Assembly (NCBI GenBank): GCA_016125385.1
Contig: WGLV01000007.1
Coordinates: forward strand, 1-64,000
Direction of reading: 5' to 3'
Source of the DNA: a bacterium
Lineage (GTDB): Bacteria > Hinthialibacterota > Hinthialibacteria > Hinthialibacterales > Hinthialibacteraceae
Length of the DNA stretch: 64,000 nucleotides
Shown: piece by piece, positions 8,809 to 16,956 of the stretch
How the letters are laid out: each line of letters opens with the position of its first letter
Numbering within the stretch: the first letter of the stretch is position 1
The notes under the pieces: generated by a model
Told to the model about the DNA's origin: nothing
Databases searched by the model: none
What the model saw: the letters and a program-made list of their open reading frames with translations, nothing else
Made by a program: the position numbers and the translations under genes

Positions 8809-9113
8809 GAAGTTCTCCTTGTAATAAATCGGGCGGTTTGGTCGTAAGGGCTCAATGAAGCGGATTGCCGAGGCTGAAACACCAGTGTACTAGCCATCCT
8901 GCTTCCAGGCAAAACACGATCCGGCGGGGCAGGACCGTACGTACCGATTTATCCGTATTTCCAATGATCGGGATTACAGATAAAGCCCCGCGCGCGAAAT
9001 GAATTGTCAAAGCGCGCTGGATTGTTTACAATTGGAGCGCGTTGGAGATACTTTCGCGAATTCCATCCGTTCTGTTCTGGTATCCGTGCGTTACGCATAA
9101 GGAGAAAAAACCG
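8809..9113. other. Divergent regulatory region between nitroreductase and floA
   Basis: Carries the Shine-Dalgarno sites of both genes and a sigma-70-type promoter for floA (9004-9032). No additional gene is seen. Confidence 0.6.
9004..9032 (+). promoter_or_regulatory. Sigma-70-type promoter for floA
   Basis: TTGTCA and TACAAT are separated by exactly 17 bases. Transcription would begin near 9039, about 75 bases before the floA ATG. Confidence 0.6.
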
Positions 9114-10145
9114 ATGGGCCCTATCGATCCAAACACCATGACGTTTCTGATTCTGGCGCTGGTATTCGTCTTTCTGTTTTTGTTCGTGTATTTCATTCCG
9201 ATCCGGTTGTGGATCGCGGCTCTAACCTCGGGCGTTACGATCTCCCTGCTCTCGCTGGTGGGTATGAGGCTGCGCCGCGTTCCGCCCAGTTCGATCGTCA
9301 ATCCCCTCATTAACGCGACCAAGGCGGGGCTGACCCTTTCTACCAATCAGCTGGAAGCGCATTTTCTCGCGGGGGGCAATGTATACCGGGTGGTGCAGGC
9401 GTTGATCTCGGCCGACAAGGCGAACATTCCTCTGACCTTTGAACGCGCCGCCGCCATCGACCTGGCGGGCCGCGACGTATTCGAGGCGGTTCAGATGTCG
9501 GTGCGCCCCAAGGTGATCGACGCGCCCGACCCCAAACAGGGCGGCTATGACAAGGTCGCGGCGGTGGCGATGGACGGCATTCAGCTGCTCGCCAAAGCGC
9601 GAGTGACGGTGAAGGCCAACCTCGACCGGCTGGTGGGCGGCGCGACCGAAGAAACCATCGTCGCCCGCGTCGGAGAAGGCATCGTCACCACTATCGGCTC
9701 GGCGCAGTCGCACAAACAGGTGCTTGAAAACCCCGACCTGATCTCAAAGAGCATCCTCGATAAGGGCCTCGATTCAGGTACCGGCTTCGAGATTCTCTCC
9801 ATCGACATCGCCGACATCGACGTGGGCGAAAACATCGGCGCGAAACTGCAGATCGACCAGGCCAACGCCGACAAACAGATCGCTCAGGCCAAGGCCGAAG
9901 AGCGCAAGGCGATGGCGCTGGCTCAGGAGCAGGAAATGCGCGCCCGCGTCGAAGAGATGCGCGCCCGCGTGGTTGAGGCCGAAGCGCAGGTTCCGCTGGC
10001 GATTTCCGAGGCGTTTCGCAGCGGGAATCTCGGCGTGATGGATTACTACAATATCAAGAACGTCATGGCCGACACCCAGATGCGCGAATCGATCTCCGAT
10101 ACCTCCAAACCCAAAAAGCCGGAGGGCGACCAGCCGCATTCATAA
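9114..10145 (+). CDS. floA: Flotillin-like protein FloA
   Basis: The 343-residue membrane scaffold protein belongs to the FloA (UPF0365/YqfA) family, which organises membrane microdomains. A hydrophobic N-terminal hairpin (about residues 9-50: [19 protein letters not shown] then a second apolar stretch) is followed by the SPFH-like domain with the family phrases [37 protein letters not shown] and [16 protein letters not shown]-terminal alanine/glutamate-rich coiled coil ([30 protein letters not shown]) is also typical. The start was moved from an upstream ATG to 9114 because AAGGAG lies eight bases before it. The NfeD-type partner usually encoded next to floA is not adjacent here. Confidence 0.95.
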   Translation: MGPIDPNTMTFLILALVFVFLFLFVYFIPIRLWIAALTSGVTISLLSLVGMRLRRVPPSSIVNPLINATKAGLTLSTNQLEAHFLAGGNVYRVVQALISADKANIPLTFERAAAIDLAGRDVFEAVQMSVRPKVIDAPDPKQGGYDKVAAVAMDGIQLLAKARVTVKANLDRLVGGATEETIVARVGEGIVTTIGSAQSHKQVLENPDLISKSILDKGLDSGTGFEILSIDIADIDVGENIGAKLQIDQANADKQIAQAKAEERKAMALAQEQEMRARVEEMRARVVEAEAQVPLAISEAFRSGNLGVMDYYNIKNVMADTQMRESISDTSKPKKPEGDQPHS

Positions 10146-10180
10146 GCGGAATTCGCGGGTAGATAGATACACGGTATCGA

Positions 10181-10230
10181 AACAACGAAGGGGGCTGGAA
10201 TCATCCACGCCCCCTTTTGATTATCTGAAT
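10181..10230. repeat. Terminator-bearing direct repeat, left copy
   Basis: This 50-bp sequence recurs at 10,966-11,015 with three mismatches. It includes an AGGGGGC/GCCCCCT hairpin (about 10,189-10,216) with a T4 run, placed 43 bases after floA. It therefore works as the floA terminator and also marks the left edge of the higBA cassette. Confidence 0.9.
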
Positions 10231-10255
10231 TCAGCGAAAATGTGTATACTTTGAT

Positions 10256-10549
10256 ATGCGGATTATAGCGCGTGGTGTTCTCCGTGATTTCTGTTACCGG
10301 CATCCCGAATCCGAGCAGCCGTTGAAATCATGGTATAAATTCGTAACCCATGCTGATTGGAGCGCTCCTGCTGATGTAAAATTAGATTACCCGAAAGCGA
10401 GTATTCTGAAAGATAATCGAATCTGTTTTAACATCGGCGGCAACAAATACAGGCTGATTGTTCGAATTCATTATGAATACCGAATTGTGTATATCCGATT
10501 TATTGGAACGCACGCGGAATATGATTCAATTACCGCTGATACAATTTAG
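10256..10549 (+). CDS. higB: HigB-type toxin, mRNA interferase
   Basis: A 97-residue toxin of the HigB family, which cleaves mRNA in association with ribosomes. The start MRIIARGVLRDFCYRHPESE, the central ICFNIGGNKYRLIVRI and the following EYRIVYIRFIGTHAEYDSI are the family hallmarks; these contain the basic and aromatic residues used for RNA cleavage. The toxin gene precedes the antitoxin gene, the normal higBA order. A TATACT box ends only five bases before the ATG, so the message may be leaderless or nearly so, which would keep toxin synthesis low. The gene is visibly more AT-rich than its neighbours and lies between two copies of a 50-bp repeat, both pointing to acquisition. Confidence 0.93.
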   Translation: MRIIARGVLRDFCYRHPESEQPLKSWYKFVTHADWSAPADVKLDYPKASILKDNRICFNIGGNKYRLIVRIHYEYRIVYIRFIGTHAEYDSITADTI

Positions 10550-10557
10550 ATCAGACC

Positions 10558-10947
10558 ATGAGTAACGATATGAATATCAGACCAATCAAAACAGATGAAG
10601 ATTATCAGTCGGCGCTGGCTGAAATTGAGCGGCTTATGGATGCGCCTCTCAATTCACCGATGGGCGACCGACTGGATGTATTAACGACTCTGGTTGAAGC
10701 GTATGAAGAAAAGAATTTTACGATCGAGGAACCCGATCCTGTTGAAGCGATTTTACATAGGATGGACGCATTAGGACTTTCATGGGAAGACATGCAGAAT
10801 CTCATTGGGGCGGAAATACGGATCGCGGATGTACTGACGCGAAGAGAACCGCTTACGATTCCTGTGATTCGGAAAATTCATCAGGAGTTAAACGTCCCCG
10901 CTGAAATTTTGATCCAACCGTACCATCTGGAAAGCAGCGGAATATAA
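10558..10947 (+). CDS. higA: HigA-type antitoxin
   Basis: A 129-residue antitoxin with an N-terminal segment (IRPIKTDEDYQSALAEIERL) and a C-terminal XRE helix-turn-helix. The latter reads DPVEAILHRMDALGLSWEDM, then IGAEIRIADVLTRREPLTIPVIRKIHQ and LNVPAEILIQP. It should bind HigB and repress its own promoter. It starts eight bases after the higB stop codon; a second in-frame ATG lies four codons downstream, and neither has a strong ribosome site. The N-terminal phrase matches the longer HigA subgroup found with this toxin type. AT-rich codon use matches higB and differs from flanking genes. Confidence 0.93.
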   Translation: MSNDMNIRPIKTDEDYQSALAEIERLMDAPLNSPMGDRLDVLTTLVEAYEEKNFTIEEPDPVEAILHRMDALGLSWEDMQNLIGAEIRIADVLTRREPLTIPVIRKIHQELNVPAEILIQPYHLESSGI

Positions 10948-10965
10948 AACCTGCATCACATAAAA

Positions 10966-11015
10966 AACAACAAAGGGGGCTGGAATCATCCACGCCCCCT
11001 TTTGATTGTCTGGAT
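10966..11015. repeat. Terminator-bearing direct repeat, right copy
   Basis: Second copy of the repeat at 10,181-10,230: 42 bases with one mismatch, then two more mismatches over the last eight. Its hairpin (about 10,974-11,002) follows higA and is also oriented to stop the convergent M48 peptidase gene. Confidence 0.9.
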
Positions 11016-11030
11016 GACTTGCCGCATCGA

Positions 11031-11834
11031 TCACTTCCCCGCGAGTTTCTGTTTCACCGAGGCGAGGCCGCCGACCAGTTGCGTCTTTTGCTGTTTAAAC
11101 TCGCCGAACGACGCGATCAGCTTTTCCGCGGCCGCGATGCGATCCGGCGTGGGCGGGTGCGATGCGAACAGCGCGCCCATTCCCGCGCCGCCCGATTGCT
11201 GCTCCAGCGCGGCCAGTTTCTTGAAAAATGAAACCAGTGCGCCGGGGTCATAGCCCGCGCGATTCAGCAGGTAGACGGAGATCTCATCCGCCTGCGTCTC
11301 CGCGCTTCGGCTGTAGGCGCTGATGCCGCCTGACATCATCAGGCTGGCGGCGGTTTTCAGCAACGGCGCCGAGTTTTCGCCCAACACCATTTGCGCGACC
11401 ATCTGCGCGCCCATCTGCCGCGAGAGGCTTTCGGTGGGGTGGCGCTGTTCGGCGTGGCCCAGCTCATGGCCCATCACCGCCGCGATTTCCGCCTCGTTGT
11501 CCGCCGCCTGAATCAGACCGGTCTGGACGAACAGATGCCCGCCCGGAATGGCGAAAGCGTTCACCTCGGGGTCTTCAATCACGTAAAAGTGATAGTTGGC
11601 GTTGGGGTTCATCGAGACGGCCGTCAGCTTTTGACCGATGGCGTTGATGAAGCCGTTCACTTCGGTGTCGTTGACCTGTTTTTTCTGGCTGAGAATTTCC
11701 TGAGCGAGGTTGTTTCCCAGCTGAACCTCTTCTTGCGGCGAGATCAGATTAAAGTCGCCGAGCAGGTCGCCGGTGGCGCACCCCCAGCATACGGCCGCCA
11801 ACAGCGCGGCGATGGTAAGGCGGTTCGGTTTCAT
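11031..11834 (-). CDS. M48-family metallopeptidase, probably envelope-located
   Basis: The 267-residue zinc peptidase resembles BepA/LoiP-type proteases that act on misassembled outer-membrane proteins. HELGH at residues 123-127 gives two zinc-ligand histidines and the catalytic glutamate; the third ligand is probably Glu179 in SAETQADEISVYLL. NAFAIPGGHLFVQTGLI upstream and SHPPTPDRI near the C-terminus are family landmarks. The N-terminus is a signal sequence ending in WGC, possibly a poor lipobox, so it may be a lipoprotein. No TPR domain follows, unlike BepA. It is downstream of the DUF1318 gene with a 58-base gap, so the two are probably co-transcribed. Confidence 0.88.
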   Translation of the reverse strand: MKPNRLTIAALLAAVCWGCATGDLLGDFNLISPQEEVQLGNNLAQEILSQKKQVNDTEVNGFINAIGQKLTAVSMNPNANYHFYVIEDPEVNAFAIPGGHLFVQTGLIQAADNEAEIAAVMGHELGHAEQRHPTESLSRQMGAQMVAQMVLGENSAPLLKTAASLMMSGGISAYSRSAETQADEISVYLLNRAGYDPGALVSFFKKLAALEQQSGGAGMGALFASHPPTPDRIAAAEKLIASFGEFKQQKTQLVGGLASVKQKLAGK

Positions 11835-11892
11835 CCCTCATCCTCTCATTTCGCGCCCGGATTCATTCATGGGCGTTCGGGCAGCGCGGCGG

Positions 11893-12528
11893 TTACTTGT
11901 TTTTTTCGGCGTCTTCTTTCGTCTGTTGCGCCCAGGTGTCTTCGTCGACCTGATACCAGCGGCCTTCCTTCAACTTTTTGCGGATCGCCTTGGCGAAGAT
12001 GCCGCCGACGCGTTTGAGGTTTTTCTCATCGGCGTCGAGACCGTTGGCGCGCAGAATTTCGAGGTAGAGTTTTTCCCGATCCTTGTTTTCTTCCAGCACC
12101 AGCTTTTTCAGCGTGGTCATCGTTTTGAGATCGAGCCCCTCTTTTTTGCGCAGGACCAGATAGCCTTCCATGCCCTCGCCGAAGGTTCCATCGGCCATAT
12201 ACGGATCGATCTCTTTAAAGCGCTTGGTGCGGCTTTCGATGATTGCTTTCACCACCGGCGTGTTGATATCGATGTTGATATCCGAGTCATCGGCGGCGTA
12301 CGCCGAGACCGCGTCGATTCCGATGGCGATATAGCGTTTCTGCTGGCGAATCGCGGGGTCGAACGAACTGTTGAGCCCTTCGATGCCTTTACCCGTGCGC
12401 ACGCGGTCTTCAATCTCTTCCGCGGCTTTTTCGATCTGCGACGTGGGGAAATACACGTTCACCGTCAAACTGACGCAACTGACGCAAAGCCATCCAAGCA
12501 GAAACGTGATAACGCGCCGTTTTTGCAT
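11893..12528 (-). CDS. DUF1318 (YdbL-like) envelope protein
   Basis: A 211-residue exported protein of the DUF1318 family. The N-terminal hydrophobic segment ends in a Cys-containing stretch (LGWLCVSCVSLTVNVYFP), the last part being the family's conserved opening. A helical body contains AAEEIEDRVR. The start was set at 12,528, where the ATG has GGAGGA upstream; longer forms add 31 unlikely residues. In Escherichia coli the relative YdbL is encoded with YdbH and YnbE, an intermembrane phospholipid-transport system, but neither partner is visible here. Co-transcription with an M48 peptidase suggests an envelope maintenance role; this is inference. Confidence 0.78.
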   Translation of the reverse strand: MQKRRVITFLLGWLCVSCVSLTVNVYFPTSQIEKAAEEIEDRVRTGKGIEGLNSSFDPAIRQQKRYIAIGIDAVSAYAADDSDINIDINTPVVKAIIESRTKRFKEIDPYMADGTFGEGMEGYLVLRKKEGLDLKTMTTLKKLVLEENKDREKLYLEILRANGLDADEKNLKRVGGIFAKAIRKKLKEGRWYQVDEDTWAQQTKEDAEKNK

Positions 12529-12694
12529 GATAAAACATCCTCCGGAATATTTTTCACAGCCACAATGGTTTTTCAGATTGGGTGACCGGTTTCGCTTAAA
12601 CAAACATGCCGCGCGATTCATCCTGTTCAGGCGGCGTAAAGGTATTATCGTTCATTGTAGCAAGTTTTCTATATTATTCAGCAACGCTTCACAC

Positions 12695-12726
12695 AGAAAA
12701 AAAGGGGGCTGATCCAGCCCCCTTCA
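12695..12726 (-). terminator. Terminator of tpiA
   Basis: On the minus strand GAAGGGGGCT/AGCCCCCTT with a short GGATC loop runs into seven T residues, 24 bases past the tpiA stop codon. Confidence 0.85.
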
Positions 12727-12750
12727 TCCATTCGTATCTCGAGTTTCCGG

Positions 12751-13515
12751 TCAGACCGCGCCGCTGTTGTCGATGATGCCGTTGAACGAGTCGGCTTTCA
12801 GCGCCGCCCCGCCCACCAGCGCGCCGTCGATGTCGGGCTGGCCGAGCAGCTCTTTGGCGTTGTCGGCTTTGACGCTGCCGCCGTACTGAATGCGCACCGT
12901 CCGCGCGACGGAGTCATCATACAGTTTGGCGATCAGCCCGCGCGCGAAGGCGTGAACCGACTGCGCGTCTTCGGGCGTGGCGGTTTTACCGGTGCCGATG
13001 GCCCAGACCGGCTCGTAGGCGATGATCATGCTCTTGACCTGTTCGGGGGTGAGGCCCGCCAAGCCGCCGCGAAGGTGATCTTCGACCACTGCTTCGGTCT
13101 TGCCGGCTTCGCGTTCCTGTTCGGTTTCGCCGATGCACAGAATCGGAATCAGGCCGTTCTCAAAGGCGAATTTCACCTTTTCGTTGATGAATTCGTTGCT
13201 CTCTTTGAAGTAGGTGCGGCGTTCAGAGTGGCCCAGAATGACGTAGGCGCAGCCGCAATCTTTCAGAAACAGGGGAGAGATTTCGCCGGTAAACGCGCCG
13301 CCGGCCTTGGGGTACATGTTTTGACCGCCGAGGGCGATCTTCGACCCCTGAATTACCGCCGATACCTCGCGTAATGCGGTGAATGGGGGGCAGAATACGA
13401 TATCGACCGCGTCCGACTGGCCGTATTTGGCGAGTACGCCCTTGGCGAGTCCGGTGGCTTCGCTCGCGGCGCCGGCGTTCATTTTCCAGTTGCCTGCGAT
13501 GATCAACTTGCGCAT
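12751..13515 (-). CDS. tpiA: Triosephosphate isomerase
   Basis: The 254-residue TIM-barrel enzyme interconverts dihydroxyacetone phosphate and glyceraldehyde 3-phosphate in glycolysis and gluconeogenesis. All catalytic landmarks are present: Lys11 in GNWKMN, His96 in GHSERR, Glu168 in AYEPVWAIGTG, and the phosphate-binding loop GGSVKADNAKELL near the end. Length is normal. The ATG at 13,515 has GGAGACAG upstream. It is not linked to gapA or pgk, so it seems to be a single-gene unit, ended by its own terminator. Confidence 0.98.
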   Translation of the reverse strand: MRKLIIAGNWKMNAGAASEATGLAKGVLAKYGQSDAVDIVFCPPFTALREVSAVIQGSKIALGGQNMYPKAGGAFTGEISPLFLKDCGCAYVILGHSERRTYFKESNEFINEKVKFAFENGLIPILCIGETEQEREAGKTEAVVEDHLRGGLAGLTPEQVKSMIIAYEPVWAIGTGKTATPEDAQSVHAFARGLIAKLYDDSVARTVRIQYGGSVKADNAKELLGQPDIDGALVGGAALKADSFNGIIDNSGAV

Positions 13516-14065
13516 GAAGCTGTCTCCTTATGTTGTGTTTTTTGTTTCTTTGATATGGGCTGGTTTTCCAACAGTGTCGAGGCGGGGCGAAAACCGGGCG
13601 CCATCGCCATTTTATCATCATCCCGCGCGGCCACACAGACCAGCGGATATACCAACCATCACAATGAGATGTGCTTATATTTGGTGAAATATAAATCGAG
13701 AGGGGAACAAAAAAAAGCGGATGAGTTCGAGAAGAAGGGGGACGTCCTCTGTACTCATCCGGCAACAAGAGATAAGGAGAACGAAATTCGTTGGACGAAT
13801 TTCTCTTGTTTTCGTTGTGTCATTCGTTTAACGATTATGCAGCTCCAAAGTTGTGCGGCATCTTCGAATTCTCTGAATTTCCGCCGCCTGTCTTTAATCG
13901 TACCCGCGCCGCCAATCTTTGAACCGGGTAAATCTGGCGCGGCGACTGTTGTTGAATCTGATATTACTATATCAGGTAAACGAACAAACAACACATTTAT
14001 TTTGCAAATTCATTGAATTTTTCATTTTTACATTACTAATCTGTATGGTTTCTCGCGGCCTGTTT
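13516..14065. other. AT-rich intergenic region between ispF and tpiA
   Basis: No credible gene. A 153-codon plus-strand frame lacks domain signal and has unlikely composition. At about 13,766-13,808 two nested complementary arms (CAAGA/TCTTG and GAAATTCG/CGAATTTC) could form an imperfect hairpin. The rest is AT-rich and could hold the tpiA promoter and the end of the ispF transcript. Confidence 0.5.
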
Positions 14066-14548
14066 CTAATTTGTATATAACAATGCGGTAGCCATCGCGA
14101 GTAAACCTTTTTCCGGTTCAAACAGCACGTGCTCGGTACGAGTCGCCTTAATGCTGATTTCGTCGATGGTTACGTTCAACAATGCCGCCAGTTTCTCTCT
14201 CATCAGTGGAATGTGCGGCGCCATTTTGGGGCGTTCGGCGACGATGGTGCAGTCGATGTTGCCCACCTGATACCCCCTGGCTGAAATCATTTTCATCGTC
14301 GAACGCAGCAGGTCGAGGCTGTCGCATCCCTTGTATTGCGGGTCGGTGTCGGGAAAGTGTTTGCCAATGTCGCCCAGCGCCAGCGCGCCCAGCAGCGCAT
14401 CGATAATGGCGTGGGTCAGGGCGTCGGCGTCTGAATGACCGAGCAGCCCCTGCTCGTGGGGAATCTCGACGCCTCCCAGCACCAGCCGCCGGCCTTCGGC
14501 CCACTGGTGAAGATCGAAGCCGTAGCCAATCCGGAATGGAACGCTCAT
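14066..14548 (-). CDS. ispF: 2-C-methyl-D-erythritol 2,4-cyclodiphosphate synthase
   Basis: A 160-residue enzyme of the non-mevalonate isoprenoid pathway that cyclises the CDP-methylerythritol phosphate intermediate. Metal ligands Asp12, His14 and His46 are in GYGFDLHQW and DALTHAIIDALLGAL. GLLGHSDAD, GDIGKHFPDTDP and the C-terminal ISIKATRTEHV complete the family set. The ATG at 14,548 has GAGGAG eight bases upstream. The ispD gene, often fused or adjacent, is not next to it. No terminator was identified downstream. Confidence 0.97.
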   Translation of the reverse strand: MSVPFRIGYGFDLHQWAEGRRLVLGGVEIPHEQGLLGHSDADALTHAIIDALLGALALGDIGKHFPDTDPQYKGCDSLDLLRSTMKMISARGYQVGNIDCTIVAERPKMAPHIPLMREKLAALLNVTIDEISIKATRTEHVLFEPEKGLLAMATALLYTN

Positions 14549-14784
14549 ACTGAACTCCTCGATATTTTTTTGTCGCCAGAGAAATGTTCGGATACATCGT
14601 GGCGAAAATCAATTTTCCTTGTGATTTTCGCCGATTGGCGCCAAGGTTCATAACAACCATATCATTGTCAAACGCTATAAGCGTACAATTCACCGTCGCG
14701 CTCGTCGCCACATTCACGCGCGCATGATATTCCTTTAAGGGTAGTTGGTGAATGTATCCAGCTCATACCCGCCAGGAGGACGAT

Positions 14785-16935
14785 GTGAATCCTCGAATCC
14801 AGTTTTTCGCCGCCTTGACCATCGCGTTCACGATCGCGTTCACGCCGCTCGCTCATTCGTTTGAGCAGGAAGTCGACTCCAAAACCACCTACTCCGAGCA
14901 GAGCGTCGTGGGAACCCCGGTCAGCCTCGAAACGGGTCCGGGCGACTCGGTCTGGCTGTTGACTGAGTCGGCGCTGTATCGAATCGATGACAACAAGCCG
15001 ATTCGTATCGATGACCGCATGGGCGTCGCGATTCATCCCGGGATGAAAATGGCGGCGGTGAAAAGCGCGGGCGGCGGGCTGATTCTGGCGGATGAGAAGG
15101 GCTTTTATGTTTACTCGCCCGGGGGCAAACCCAATTTCTTCGAAACCGCCATCGGCCCGGTAAACTCGGCCGCCCTTTCGCCGATGGGCGATATCGTGCT
15201 GGCGGCTCAGGGCGGGCTCTACATCAAACGGCGGGGCTCGAACGACGTCGTCAAAATTGAAGAAGTTCCCGCGCCGGTTACTCTCGCTGCGGCGGGCCCC
15301 GACCGGCGGCTGGCGGCGGTTTCCGAAGGGAAACTCTGGACCTTCGACGGTCAGGATTGGCGCTTTGAGTGGATTCACGCGCTCATCGGTCCCGATCCAT
15401 CCGCGCTGGAATACGACGCGCAGGGCCGTTTGTGGATCGGTAACGCGGAGTGCATCCACTGGGTCTGGCCCGATGGACGCATCGAGCGGATCGACGGCTA
15501 CGACGGGCTTCCACGTAACCGCGTCACCGCTCTTTCAGCCGGGAACGACGGCTCGATGTGGATCGCGACCTTGCAAGGCGTGATCCGCTGGCGCAACGGC
15601 GAATGGAACGACTACGCCGGCCCGCGCTGGCAGCCCGGCGAGGTGGTTTCAGGCGTTGCGTCGTTGACCGACGGCGGCTGCGTGCTGGCCGACGACGTGG
15701 GGCTGGCGACGATCCGTATGGAACAATGGACGCTCGAAGAAAAAGCCCTCTATTACCATGAACAGGTATACCCGCGCCATGACCGCGATGGTTTGGTCGC
15801 CGACGTCGCGCTGACGCGGTCTCGCGATCCTCATCAGTACAAACAGCGTCCAACTGACAACGACGGCCTGTGGACCAGCATCTACCTCGCCGCGCTCTGT
15901 TTTCAATACGCCGTTGAAAAAGACCCTGAAGTCAAACAACTCGCATGGAAACACTTCGAGGCGCTTGAGCGGCTCGAAACCATCACGGGAACGCCGGGCC
16001 TCTTCGCGCGCTCGTTCGCCCGAGCCAGCGATTTCAGCGACACGGGCGGCGAGTGGCATCGCTCCAGCGACAACCAGTGGTACTGGAAGGGCGATACTTC
16101 GTCGGATGAACTGGTGGGACACATGTTCGTGTATCCGCTGGTGTATGACCTGCTCGCTGAAACCCGGGACGAGAAAGAGCGCGTTCACAATCTGGTTGAC
16201 CGCATCATGTCGCGAATCGTCGACAACGGGTATTACCTGATCGACGTGGACGGCGAACCCACCCGTTGGGGCGTCTGGGCGCCGGAAAAACTGAACCAGG
16301 ACCCCGAGTGGGCGCAGGAGCGGGGGCTCAACTCACTGCAGATGCTCTCGTTTCTCGCGGCGGCGCTGCATGTGACTGAAAACGAGCGCTATCACACCGA
16401 CTTCGTCCGGCTGGCGGCCAACGAGGGGTACGCCGCCAACACCATCAACCAGAAAATCACGCTGCCCTATGAAGATAATTATTCCGATGACGAACTGGCC
16501 TTTCTGCCTTATTACACTCTCTTTCAATACGATCCCGAACCGCGCCGCTGGGGAGAAACGTTCCGCACCAGCCTTCGGCGCAGCTGGAACGCGGTCAAAG
16601 ACGACAAGAGCAGCCTGTGGAACGTCATCGCCAGCGCCTGCCTCAACGAAAAACTGGGCGTCGGCGACGCGATCTGGACGCTGGAGGAATGGCCTCTCGA
16701 TCTGACCGACTGGCCGGTTCCAGTCGAGAGCCGCCTCGACGTCACCCTGAGCCGTTACGCCGATCGTTTCGGCCAGAAACAGATCGTCAACCTGCTTCCA
16801 CCCGATGAACGCCGCGTCATGCGCTGGAACGCCAACCCGTATGTAATCGGCGGTGGAAACGGCGGTTCGATCGACGATCCGGGCGCATGGCTGTTACCCT
16901 ACTGGATGGCCCGGTATCATCACCTGTTCGAATAA
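14785..16935 (+). CDS. Secreted propeller protein with C-terminal helical domain
   Basis: The 716-residue exported protein starts at a GTG preceded by AGGAGG at five bases; an upstream ATG (14,752) is less likely. A signal peptide ends near AHS/FEQ. Residues about 40-310 form repeated beta blades with the phrases DAQGRLWIGNAECIHWVW and AGNDGSMWIATLQGVIRW, as in the extracellular propellers of hybrid two-component sensors. The remaining 400 residues are helical and Trp/Tyr-rich (TDNDGLWTSIYLAALCFQYA, NQWYWKGDTSSDELVGHMF), resembling alpha/alpha-barrel glycan-acting proteins. No kinase is attached. It sits 21 bases ahead of an esterase gene, so a shared role in handling an extracellular polysaccharide is plausible but unproved. 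Confidence 0.75.
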   Translation: MNPRIQFFAALTIAFTIAFTPLAHSFEQEVDSKTTYSEQSVVGTPVSLETGPGDSVWLLTESALYRIDDNKPIRIDDRMGVAIHPGMKMAAVKSAGGGLILADEKGFYVYSPGGKPNFFETAIGPVNSAALSPMGDIVLAAQGGLYIKRRGSNDVVKIEEVPAPVTLAAAGPDRRLAAVSEGKLWTFDGQDWRFEWIHALIGPDPSALEYDAQGRLWIGNAECIHWVWPDGRIERIDGYDGLPRNRVTALSAGNDGSMWIATLQGVIRWRNGEWNDYAGPRWQPGEVVSGVASLTDGGCVLADDVGLATIRMEQWTLEEKALYYHEQVYPRHDRDGLVADVALTRSRDPHQYKQRPTDNDGLWTSIYLAALCFQYAVEKDPEVKQLAWKHFEALERLETITGTPGLFARSFARASDFSDTGGEWHRSSDNQWYWKGDTSSDELVGHMFVYPLVYDLLAETRDEKERVHNLVDRIMSRIVDNGYYLIDVDGEPTRWGVWAPEKLNQDPEWAQERGLNSLQMLSFLAAALHVTENERYHTDFVRLAANEGYAANTINQKITLPYEDNYSDDELAFLPYYTLFQYDPEPRRWGETFRTSLRRSWNAVKDDKSSLWNVIASACLNEKLGVGDAIWTLEEWPLDLTDWPVPVESRLDVTLSRYADRFGQKQIVNLLPPDERRVMRWNANPYVIGGGNGGSIDDPGAWLLPYWMARYHHLFE

Positions 16936-16956
16936 ATCTCCGGGGGAATAACGACG

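Noticed and set aside
13555-14016. 153-codon plus-strand frame between tpiA and ispF
   Set aside because: No ribosome site, no domain and biased composition; overlaps a probable hairpin.
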